NCBI RefSeq assembly: GCF_002112505.1
Contig: NZ_NEHW01000011.1
Location: 62,001 to 126,000, forward strand
DNA: 64,000 bases
DNA from: Pseudomonas sp. R28(2017)
Lineage (GTDB): Bacteria; Pseudomonadota; Gammaproteobacteria; Pseudomonadales; Pseudomonadaceae
Reading direction: 5' to 3'
Of this stretch, positions 57,525-64,000 are shown in pieces. Below the pieces are notes generated by a model. It was not told the origin of the DNA. It did no database searches and worked only from the letters and a program-made list of their open reading frames with translations. Position numbers and translations under genes: made by a program. How positions within the stretch are numbered: position 1 is the stretch's first letter; every line of letters begins with the position of its first letter.

Positions 57525-58070
57525 ATGGACACGGGGACGCGACTCAAACTGGTGCGTGAACGCAACAACCTCTCCCAACGGGAACTGGCCCGCCGCAGCG
57601 GGTTGACCAACTCGACGATCTCGCAGATCGAACAGAACCGTGTCAGCCCTTCGGTCAGCTCCCTGAAAAAACTCCTCGAAGGGATCCCCATGACCCTGGC
57701 CGAGTTCTTCAGCTTCGACGAGCCGGTGCGTGAAGAGCGCTTCGTGTTCCGTGCCAGCGAGCAGCCGGACCTGGGCCGTAATGGCCTGCGCATGCTGCTG
57801 GTCGGTGCCAGCGTCGAGGCCCGGCAGATGCGCATGCTGCGCGAGCTTTACGCCCCGGGTGCCGATTCCGGTGAGCCGATCGTGCATGCCGAAGGCGAAG
57901 AATGCGGCCTGGTCACCCGCGGCACCGTGGAGCTGTGGGTCGATGGCCAGGTGAGTATCCTCAACTCGGGCGATGGCTACTACATCCCCACCACCCTGCC
58001 GCACAGCTTCAAGAACATTGGCCAGGACGAGGCGGAAATCATCAGCGCCAACACCCCGGCGAATTTCTGA
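57525..58070 (+). CDS. XRE-family regulator with cupin domain (PuuR-like)
   Basis: This 181-residue protein has an HTH_XRE (about 1-60: RLKLVRERNNLSQRELARRSGLTNSTISQIEQ) and a C-terminal cupin (about 105-178, with PHSFKN and IVHAEGEECGLV). Such regulators repress polyamine or amino-acid catabolism genes (PuuR type) in response to the metabolite. No target genes are adjacent. AAGG lies before ATG 57525; an upstream start would extend into the leader. Confidence 0.9.
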   Translation: MDTGTRLKLVRERNNLSQRELARRSGLTNSTISQIEQNRVSPSVSSLKKLLEGIPMTLAEFFSFDEPVREERFVFRASEQPDLGRNGLRMLLVGASVEARQMRMLRELYAPGADSGEPIVHAEGEECGLVTRGTVELWVDGQVSILNSGDGYYIPTTLPHSFKNIGQDEAEIISANTPANF

Positions 58071-58079
58071 GCCAGGTTT

Positions 58080-58100
58080 GGCCTCGCCAAGGGCGAGGCC
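58080..58100. terminator. Bidirectional stem-loop between convergent genes
   Basis: A 9-bp perfect stem (GGCCTCGCC/GGCGAGGCC) with an AAG loop lies 10 bases after the regulator stop and 8 bases before the end of the isomerase gene. No T-tract follows on either strand, so it is a weak or Rho-assisted terminator. Confidence 0.5.
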
Positions 58101-58108
58101 ATCCCACC

Positions 58109-58702
58109 TCAACGGCTCAGCGCTTGTTCGACGAAATCCAGGCGATCCTGGCCGAAGAACATCTCCCCGCCGACAAAGCAGGTCGGCGCACCAAACACCC
58201 CCCGCGCCACGGCCTCTTCAGTCACGCGCTTGAGTTCGGCCTTGACCTCGCCATCCACCGCCAGGGCCTGAAACGCCGCAGGGTCGAAACCCGCCTGGCT
58301 CAGGGTTGCGTCCAGCGTCGCAGCCTCACTCAGGTTGCGCTGTTGTTCCCACATCCCCCTGAACAGTACCGCCACCAATGCTTCGAACTGCGCAGGTGAA
58401 CGCAACTGCGTGCCGATCGCGCCGCGCATCAGCGTCAGCGTATTCACCGGAAACCCCGCCGGCATCCCGAAGGGCACGCCATAGCGACGGGCATAACGGC
58501 CCAGGTCGGTGAACATGTAGCGGCCCTTGGCAGGGATCATCGCCGGCGAAGCGTTGCCGGTGGCCTGGAACACGCCGCCAAGCAGCATTGGCCGGTACAC
58601 CAGGGTTGCGCCATGCCGGGCACAGAGGGCCGGCAGCTGGGTCCAGGCCAGGTAACTGGCTGGGCTGCCCAGGTCGAAGTAGAACTCCACGGTCTTGCTC
58701 AT
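58109..58702 (-). CDS. 2-hydroxychromene-2-carboxylate isomerase-like DsbA-family protein
   Basis: This 197-residue protein has the kappa-class GST/DsbA fold with the N-terminal EFYFDLGSPASYLAW motif, whose Ser13 is the glutathione-activating residue, and a GVFGAPTCFVGGEMFFGQDRL end. HCCA isomerases act in naphthalene-type ring degradation; outside such pathways these enzymes are general glutathione-dependent isomerases. It lies 26 bp after the SDR gene in the same direction, suggesting one operon. Confidence 0.88.
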   Translation of the reverse strand: MSKTVEFYFDLGSPASYLAWTQLPALCARHGATLVYRPMLLGGVFQATGNASPAMIPAKGRYMFTDLGRYARRYGVPFGMPAGFPVNTLTLMRGAIGTQLRSPAQFEALVAVLFRGMWEQQRNLSEAATLDATLSQAGFDPAAFQALAVDGEVKAELKRVTEEAVARGVFGAPTCFVGGEMFFGQDRLDFVEQALSR

Positions 58703-58728
58703 GCGTCACACTCCTTGGTCAGTCAGGC

Positions 58729-59460
58729 TTACCAGCGCTCCATCCACGGGCGCAGGTCCAGTTCGAAGGTCCAGGCATCGCGGGGCTGGGCGTGCAGGAA
58801 CCAGTAGCTGTCGGCGATGTGCGCCGGGTCGAGAATGCCGTCCTGATCCTTCAGCGCGTAGCGCTCAGGGAAACTGTCGCGGATGAACGCAGTGTCGATG
58901 GCACCATCCACCACCACATGGGCAACATGGATGTTCCGTGGCCCCAGCTCCCGCGCCATGCTCTGGGCCAAGGCGCGCAACCCGTGCTTGGCGCCGGCGA
59001 ACGCGGCGAAACCGGCAGCGCCGCGGGTGCCCGCGGTGGCGCCGGTGAACAGCAGGGTGCCACGTTCACGGGTGACCATGCGCCGCGCAACGGCCTGGGC
59101 CGTGAGGAAGCCGGCGAAACAGGCCATTTCCCAGATCTTGAAGTATTTGCGCGGCGTCTCCTCAAGAATGCTGCAAGGCACATTGGCGCCGATGTTGAAG
59201 ACGTAGGCCTCGATCGGGCCGATGTCACGCTCGATGGTTTCTACCAGTTCGGCAACCTCTTCCTCCTTGCGTGCATCCGAGCCGAAACCATGGGCCTGGC
59301 CCCCTGCAGTGCGGATCTCATCGATCAGCGGCTGCAGCTTTTCTGCCTGGCGCCGGGTGACACAAGCGACATAGCCCTCACGGGCGAAGCGCTTGGCGAT
59401 CGCGCCGCCGGTGGCGTCCCCGGCCCCGATCACCAGCACCACCTTTTGTTGTTCTGCCAT
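58729..59460 (-). CDS. Atypical short-chain dehydrogenase/reductase-like protein
   Basis: This 243-residue Rossmann protein has a variant nucleotide loop GAGDATGG (12-19) and the NIGAN segment, but lacks the catalytic Ser and Tyr: those places hold Ala141 (LLFTGATAG) and Phe154 (AAFAGAKHG); Lys158 is kept. It may be a non-catalytic or altered member. It was chosen to start at ATG 59460, after a GGAGGCAGG site. It is divergent from a TetR gene whose operator lies between them. Confidence 0.85.
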   Translation of the reverse strand: MAEQQKVVLVIGAGDATGGAIAKRFAREGYVACVTRRQAEKLQPLIDEIRTAGGQAHGFGSDARKEEEVAELVETIERDIGPIEAYVFNIGANVPCSILEETPRKYFKIWEMACFAGFLTAQAVARRMVTRERGTLLFTGATAGTRGAAGFAAFAGAKHGLRALAQSMARELGPRNIHVAHVVVDGAIDTAFIRDSFPERYALKDQDGILDPAHIADSYWFLHAQPRDAWTFELDLRPWMERW

Positions 59461-59483
59461 GCCTGCCTCCATTGGTGAATGAT

Positions 59484-59496
59484 CGTTTAGTAAACG
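59484..59496. promoter_or_regulatory. Candidate TetR operator
   Basis: CGTTTA-G-TAAACG is a perfect inverted repeat in the 87-bp space between the divergent SDR and TetR genes, 24 bases from the SDR start. Position and symmetry suggest it is the TetR site. Confidence 0.6.
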
Positions 59497-59547
59497 AACG
59501 CTATGTTATGATCGCCCCCATCGTCAAGCAGCGCGAAGAGGTCGTGC

Positions 59548-60111
59548 ATGCGCTACTCCACCGAACACAAGCAACAGACCCGCGACAGGCTGCTGGCCAG
59601 CAGCGGCGCGCTGGCCAAGCGCGGCGGTTTCGCCAGTACCGGCGTGGCCGGGCTGATGAAAGCCATCGGCCTGACCGGCGGCGCCTTCTACAACCATTTC
59701 CCGTCCAAGGACGACCTGTTCACCGAAGTGGTCCGTCAGGAACTGTGCAACAGCCCGCTGGCCCGCCTGGCCAACCAGGGTGCCAGCCGCGAACGCCTGG
59801 GCCGCTGCCTGCAGCAGTACCTGAGCCTGGCCCACCTGCACAATGCCGAGGGCGGCTGCCCGCTACCGCCGCTGGGCGTGGAAATCGCCCGCGCCGAACA
59901 GCCCGTGCGCGAAGAGGCCGAGCACTGGCTGGTAGGCTTGCACGCGGCGTGGAGCGAAACCCTGGAAGACCCGGCGCTGGCCTGGGTGCTGATCAGCCAG
60001 TGCGTCGGCGCACTGGTGGTCGGGCGCATGCTCGCCAGTGAAGCGGTGCAACAGCAGTTGCTCGATGCCAGCAAGGGCTTTGTCGACAGGGCACTGAATG
60101 AAGCGGATTAA
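59548..60111 (+). CDS. TetR-family transcriptional repressor
   Basis: This 187-residue protein has the TetR HTH (GGFASTGVAGLMKAIGLTGGAFYNHFPSKDDLF) and a helical ligand-binding half with a TetR_C-type core. It probably represses the divergent SDR/isomerase genes through the CGTTTA-G-TAAACG site. It overlaps the next gene by 14 bp. Confidence 0.92.
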   Translation: MRYSTEHKQQTRDRLLASSGALAKRGGFASTGVAGLMKAIGLTGGAFYNHFPSKDDLFTEVVRQELCNSPLARLANQGASRERLGRCLQQYLSLAHLHNAEGGCPLPPLGVEIARAEQPVREEAEHWLVGLHAAWSETLEDPALAWVLISQCVGALVVGRMLASEAVQQQLLDASKGFVDRALNEAD

Positions 60112-60691
60112 CCTGCTGTTGGGGCTGCTGCTGGCAGCCCCTGCCCTGGCCGAACAGGCCTGCCCGCCTGGGCAGTATCAAGTGTGCCTGATGGGCTGTT
60201 TCTGCGCGCCGATCGACCCCGGCCAGGCCGGGCAAGTGCTCAAGGATGTCGAGACCGTGGCGTCGGGCAGCCTGGCGTTTGCCTTGCAACAGGCGCGCGA
60301 CGAGGCCACTGCCAGCGGCAGCCAACCGATCCCGTTGCACATTCGCGCGCAACTGGAACCTTGGTATGACTTTGCCGTGCTCGATGCCGCGCGCTACCGG
60401 GTCGGTGACGAGCAGCAGGTCACGGCGGCCAACGCCATGCTGCAGAACCCGGACGTGAACGCAGTGACGCTGATCGACACCATCATCTTTCGCCATGCCA
60501 GTGATGCCGAGGACAACGTCGCGTTGTGGGCCCATGAGCTCAAGCATGTGCAGCAGTATCAGCAGCTTGGGGTGAATGAGTTTGCCAGGCGCTATACGCG
60601 CAACTACGAAGAGCTGGAGGGGCCGGCCTACAAGATCGAGGCCGAGGTGGGGAAGGCATTGCGCGAGCGCAGTTCCGGGCAAGCAAGATAA
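60098..60691 (+). CDS. Secreted DUF4157-like protein with HELKH motif
   Basis: This 197-residue protein has a signal peptide (about 1-18), a Cys-rich N-terminus (CPPGQYQVCLMGCFC) and a zincin-type helix WAHELKHVQQY with a following YEELEGPAYKIEAE segment that could give the third ligand. This resembles DUF4157 metallopeptidase-like proteins. Its start overlaps the TetR gene by 14 bp, so it is translated with it. Peptidase activity is not shown. Confidence 0.8.
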   Translation: MKRINLLLGLLLAAPALAEQACPPGQYQVCLMGCFCAPIDPGQAGQVLKDVETVASGSLAFALQQARDEATASGSQPIPLHIRAQLEPWYDFAVLDAARYRVGDEQQVTAANAMLQNPDVNAVTLIDTIIFRHASDAEDNVALWAHELKHVQQYQQLGVNEFARRYTRNYEELEGPAYKIEAEVGKALRERSSGQAR

Positions 60692-60698
60692 CTTGTTC

Positions 60699-60792
60699 CG
60701 GCCTCTTCGCGGGCTCGCCCGCTCCCACAAGTACCGCACCGCTCTCAAGACGGGTGCACATCCTGTGGGAGCGGGCGTGCCCGCGAAAAGGC
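60699..60792. repeat. Paired REP sequence, GAAGAGGCC subtype
   Basis: Inverted REP arms (CTTCGCGGGCTCGCCCGCTC and TGTGGGAGCGGGCGTGCCCG) enclose about 40 bases between the convergent metallopeptidase-like and symporter genes. Confidence 0.88.
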
Positions 60793-60814
60793 CGCAACAG
60801 GCAACATGAGTGCA

Positions 60815-61807
60815 TCAGGACGAAGCGGTAGCGCCCTCACCCACCTGCTCGCGGCTGGCGTAGCGCTGCGCCAGCACCGCACACACCATCAACTGGATCT
60901 GGTGGAACAGCATCAGCGGCAGAATCATCGCCCCGATGCCGCTACCGACGAACAGCACCTGGGCCATCGGCACCCCGGTGGCCAGGCTCTTCTTGGAGCC
61001 GGCGAACAGGATGGTGATGCGGTCTTCCAGGCTGAAGCCAAGCACCTTGCCCAGCAGACGTGTACCGAACAGCACCACCGCCAGCAGGATGCCGCAGACG
61101 GCGAACAGCCCGGCCAGGTGCTGCGGCGACACGGTGTGCCACAGGCCGGTGACCACGGCCTCGCTGAACGCGGTGTAGACCACCAGCAGGATCGAACCCT
61201 GGTCGACGACCTTGAGCCAGCGGGCATTTTTCTTGACCCAGGCACCGATCCAGCGCCGCGCGATCTGCCCGGCCACGAACGGCACCAACAACTGCAGCGT
61301 GATCTTCAACACGGCGTCCAGCCCCGAACCGGTATCGCCACTGGCGCCGAGCAGCATCATCACCAGCAGCGGCGTGAGGAAGATACCGATCAGGCTGGAA
61401 GCCGCTGCGCTGCAGATGGCAGCCGGCACATTGCCGCGGGCCAGCGAGGTGAAGGCGATGGCCGACTGCACGGTAGCGGGCAGCGCGCACAGGTACAGCA
61501 CGCCGAGGTACAGTTCGTTGCCCACCAGCGGCACGAACAGTGGCTTGAACGCCAGGCCCAGCAACGGGAACATCACGAAGGTGCAGGAGAACACCAACAG
61601 ATGCAGGCGCCAATGGCCAGCACCGGCAATGATGGCCTCGCGCGACAGCTTGGCACCGTGCAGGAAGAACAGCAGGCCGATCGCCAGGTTGGTCAGCCAG
61701 CCGAAATACACCGCGCCGTCGCCCGAGCACGGCAGCACGGTAGCGATCAGCACCACCCCGAGCAGGCACAGGGTGAAGTTGTCGAACAACATGCGCAAAT
61801 ACTTCAT
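60815..61807 (-). CDS. Bile acid:sodium symporter family protein (SBF-like)
   Basis: This 330-residue inner-membrane protein has about ten TM helices of the BASS/SBF family, including the LPATVQSAIAFTSLARGN block and the ATGVPMAQVLFVGSGIG block. Bacterial members take up organic anions; the substrate is unknown. ATG 61807 is preferred, with GGAA upstream; ATG 61819 is possible. Confidence 0.88.
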   Translation of the reverse strand: MKYLRMLFDNFTLCLLGVVLIATVLPCSGDGAVYFGWLTNLAIGLLFFLHGAKLSREAIIAGAGHWRLHLLVFSCTFVMFPLLGLAFKPLFVPLVGNELYLGVLYLCALPATVQSAIAFTSLARGNVPAAICSAAASSLIGIFLTPLLVMMLLGASGDTGSGLDAVLKITLQLLVPFVAGQIARRWIGAWVKKNARWLKVVDQGSILLVVYTAFSEAVVTGLWHTVSPQHLAGLFAVCGILLAVVLFGTRLLGKVLGFSLEDRITILFAGSKKSLATGVPMAQVLFVGSGIGAMILPLMLFHQIQLMVCAVLAQRYASREQVGEGATASS

Positions 61808-61926
61808 AACAGTTTCCATCTTGTCGTTGTGCAGGGCCAGACGATAAGGTCTCGGGTTTTTTCCTGCTAACGCCGGAACCCCCATCGGTGTCGCTCAACG
61901 GACACATCCACGAAAAGGACCTTTGC

Positions 61927-63063
61927 ATGCCGCTCGTACGTCTTGCTCCACTGTTCATCCTGTTCGGCTTCGCCTCGGCGCACGCTGCCGAGCCTTTGCA
62001 AGGCCGGGTGGACGAAGTCATCCGGCCCCTGATGAAAGCGCAGGACATCGCCGGCATGGCCGTGGCGGTCTATGCCAACGGCCAGGCGCATTACTTCAGC
62101 TATGGCGTGGCCAGCAAGGCCGATGGCAAGGCGGTCAGCGCCGATACCCTGTTCGAGATCGGCTCGCTGAGCAAGACCTACACCGCCACCCTCGCCGCCC
62201 TGGCCAGTGCCGAAGGCAAACTGGACCTCGAGGCCCCTGCTCGGCGCTACCAGCCTGCACTGGCCGGCGCGCCGCTGGGCGATGACAGCGTGCTGGAATT
62301 CGGTGCCTACAGCGCCGATTGCCTGCCGTTGCAGTTCCCCGATGAGGTGCAGACCCCAGAGCAGGCCCTGGCGTTCTTCCGTAACTGGCAGCCGCGCACC
62401 GAGCACGGCACCCAGCGCTGCTATTCCAACCCGAGCCTGGGCCTGTTCGGCGACCTCGCGGCGCGTGCGCAACAACGCCCCTTCGCCGAGGTCATGACCC
62501 AACACCTGCTGCCGCAGATGGGCTTGCGACACACGTACCTGCAGGTACCGCAGAGCGCGCAGGGCCTGTATGCCCAAGGCTATGACGCGCAAAACCGCCC
62601 GGTACGCGTCAGCCCCGGCCCCTATGCCGACGAAGCCTACGGCATCAAGACCAGCGCCAGCGACCTGCTGCGCTACGTACGTCTGCACATGCAGCCTGCC
62701 GAACTGCCGCCGGCACTGCGCAAGGCCACCGAAATCACCCAGGCCGGCTACTTCAAGGTGGGCGCCATGACCCAGGGCCTGGGCTGGGAACGCTACCCGT
62801 ACCCGGTCGCGCTGGACACGCTGGTCGACGGCAACAGCTCGCGGCTGATTCGTGAGCCCCAGGCCACCCAACGCCTGAACCCAGCGCTCCCGGCCCTGCC
62901 CGCAGCCTGGTACAACAAGACCGGATCCACCAACGGTTTCGGCGTCTACGCCGCGTTCATCCCGTCCGAAGGCAAGGCCATCGTCCTGCTTGCCAACCGC
63001 AATTACCCCAACGAAGCCCGTGTGCGCGCGGCGTTCCAGATCCTCTCCAACCTCGACCACTGA
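61927..63063 (+). CDS. ampC: Class C beta-lactamase (AmpC)
   Basis: This 378-residue serine beta-lactamase has a signal peptide (1-20) and all three class C motifs: SLSK with Ser80 and Lys83, YSN with Tyr166 and Asn168, and KTG at 331-333. The enzyme hydrolyses cephalosporins in the periplasm. AAAGGA before ATG 61927 supports the start over the upstream in-frame start at 61888. No ampR gene is adjacent, unlike the ampR-ampC pair of P. aeruginosa, so regulation must be elsewhere or constitutive. Confidence 0.95.
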   Translation: MPLVRLAPLFILFGFASAHAAEPLQGRVDEVIRPLMKAQDIAGMAVAVYANGQAHYFSYGVASKADGKAVSADTLFEIGSLSKTYTATLAALASAEGKLDLEAPARRYQPALAGAPLGDDSVLEFGAYSADCLPLQFPDEVQTPEQALAFFRNWQPRTEHGTQRCYSNPSLGLFGDLAARAQQRPFAEVMTQHLLPQMGLRHTYLQVPQSAQGLYAQGYDAQNRPVRVSPGPYADEAYGIKTSASDLLRYVRLHMQPAELPPALRKATEITQAGYFKVGAMTQGLGWERYPYPVALDTLVDGNSSRLIREPQATQRLNPALPALPAAWYNKTGSTNGFGVYAAFIPSEGKAIVLLANRNYPNEARVRAAFQILSNLDH

Positions 63064-63358
63064 GTCACCGCCGACTGGATTGTAAGACAAAATGTAGTGC
63101 ATAAAAATATTCACTACAAAACCATTGACGCCCTTCATCTGCCTTGTGCATGATGAAGCCGTCTCCCTGATCGGGAGCGGTGGCAAGGGTGTTCCAGACG
63201 GCTTGCGCGGTAACGCAGGCCGTCCGTGGAGAGGGAATCTGTCCAAAAGGCAGCGTGAGAAAGCCCCTGTTGCGATGCTGCTGTAGCAGCCTTGGTAGTG
63301 CGCTACAACCTGTGGCGCCAACTGTGACAATCAACAACAAATAGGTGATGGGGGCTTT
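63064..63358 (+). other. Structured intergenic leader before the 63359 gene
   Basis: These 295 bases hold several hairpins: an 11-bp stem GACGGCTTGCG/CGCAGGCCGTC with loop CGGTAA (63197-63224), GCTGC-TGTA-GCAGC near 63274, and GTAG-TGCG-CTAC near 63297. No coding frame is convincing. It may be a structured 5' leader or a small RNA; no known family was recognised. Confidence 0.4.
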
Positions 63359-63691
63359 ATGATGAACTTGAACAACAATCCGACTATCGACCAATTGGCC
63401 CAGCTGTTTGCGGTACGCAAGGACAGCCTCGACGACCACCTGCTGTGGGTCAGCCAGACCGGCGAGGTGCGCATCGACCGCCTGCCGCCGAACACGGTCG
63501 AAGATGAATTCGAAGCGCACCTGCCCAGCATGCGCGCCCGCTTCAAGGTCTACCGCCGTGGCCAGGGCTACGTCGGTAAGAAGGCCGCCGCCGACACCGA
63601 GTTCGTCGGCCGCGTGCTGCAGACCCTGCAACAAGAATGGCCCGCCGCCCGTGAGCGGCAGGCAGTCAAGGTGATCGAACCGCTGAACTGA
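63359..63691 (+). CDS. Small conserved hypothetical protein
   Basis: This 110-residue basic soluble protein starts MMNLNNNPTIDQLAQLFAVRKDSLD and continues DHLLWVSQTGEVRIDRLPP. GGGGG lies before the start. I recognise no family. It is probably widely conserved in Pseudomonas. It is followed by a strong terminator and preceded by a structured leader, so it is a single-gene unit. Confidence 0.7.
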   Translation: MMNLNNNPTIDQLAQLFAVRKDSLDDHLLWVSQTGEVRIDRLPPNTVEDEFEAHLPSMRARFKVYRRGQGYVGKKAAADTEFVGRVLQTLQQEWPAARERQAVKVIEPLN

Positions 63692-63711
63692 GGGTTCGCC
63701 GCCACTTACGG

Positions 63712-63739
63712 AGCCCGGCCTGCATAGGCCGGGCTTTTT
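63712..63739 (+). terminator. Rho-independent terminator
   Basis: A 10-bp perfect stem AGCCCGGCCT/AGGCCGGGCT with a GCAT loop is followed by TTTT. It ends the 63359 gene. Confidence 0.9.
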
Positions 63740-63780
63740 CATGCCTGTTAGAATGCCGGCCCGTGATTGTGGAGCCCCTT

Positions 63781-64000
63781 ATGACTACCCCTGCATATGG
63801 CACTGGCGATGCTTCGTACCAGGCCGTCGGCGGCATCGACGGCCTGCGCCGGCTGGTCGACGACTTCTATCGGCTGATGGATCAGGACTCGGCAGCCGCC
63901 CCGGTGCGGCAGATGCACCCGGCCGACCTCGCCGGCTCGCGCGACAAGCTGGCGTGCTTTCTCAGTGGTTGGCTGGGCGGGCCACGGCTGTACGCCGAGC
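63781..64000 (+). CDS. Group II truncated hemoglobin (partial)
   Basis: Only the first 73 codons are present; the gene runs off the window. Residues GGIDGLRRLVDDFYRLMD and LAGSRDKLACFLSGWLGGP match bacterial truncated hemoglobins of the YjbI/GlbO type, with a Phe near the E-helix distal region. Such proteins bind O2 or NO and often serve in nitrosative or oxidative defence. ATG 63781 follows TGGAG. Confidence 0.8.
   Translation, partial: MTTPAYGTGDASYQAVGGIDGLRRLVDDFYRLMDQDSAAAPVRQMHPADLAGSRDKLACFLSGWLGGPRLYAE

Overview
The window is high-GC chromosomal DNA from a fluorescent Pseudomonas, most likely of the P. putida group. The signs are eight paired REP sequences built on a TGTGGGAGCGGGC core, a lexA2-imuA-imuB-dnaE2 mutagenesis cassette, a ureDABCEJFG cluster, a pvdQ-lpxH-ppiB-glnS-cysS-two-component block, and a chromosomal ampC. 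Gene order agrees with what I recall of P. putida KT2440 in several blocks, but no alignment was run. I see no rRNA, tRNA, CRISPR array or insertion sequence.

Layout. 0-9 kb: the tail of a receiver-domain gene, a hybrid histidine kinase whose 5' end is missing, a DJ-1/PfpI-type enzyme, two CSS-motif membrane sensors on either side of hpd (only one keeps its c-di-GMP phosphodiesterase domain), RarD and a TerC-CBS membrane protein. 9-18 kb: LysE exporter, AraC and XRE-cupin regulators divergent from a class II aldolase and a DHDPS-family enzyme, then the acetoacetate genes scoA-scoB-atoE with a divergent LysR regulator and an aldo/keto reductase. 18-24 kb: the LexA2-controlled translesion cassette, ending in a GTAC-N4-GTAC operator. 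24-31 kb: a HAD phosphatase, a DUF899 protein and the urease operon. 31-36 kb: a VOC protein and its small overlapping partner, ilvE, and a two-component system. 35.6-43 kb: cysS, glnS, ppiB, lpxH, pvdQ and a short Fur-like protein. 43-46 kb: a small accessory stretch with a secreted unknown, a Mor-family (phage-type) regulator and two DUF2589 proteins. 46-53 kb: tamA-tamB, a GNAT protein and exonuclease III. 53-58 kb: ECF sigma/anti-sigma genes divergent from a SrpA-type catalase and cytochrome b561, an iron-linked MFS gene and an XRE-cupin regulator. 58-64 kb: a DsbA-fold isomerase, an atypical SDR divergent from its probable TetR repressor, a metallopeptidase-like secreted protein, a bile-acid-symporter-family protein, ampC, a small conserved protein behind a structured leader, and the start of a truncated hemoglobin.

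Most genes are housekeeping or well-known accessory functions. The best candidates for something undescribed are the Mor regulator plus DUF2589 pair (44.2-46.0 kb), the CSS sensor without an EAL domain (2.7-3.5 kb), the SDR lacking its catalytic Ser and Tyr (58.7-59.5 kb), and the symmetric divergent ECF promoter (54.49-54.54 kb).
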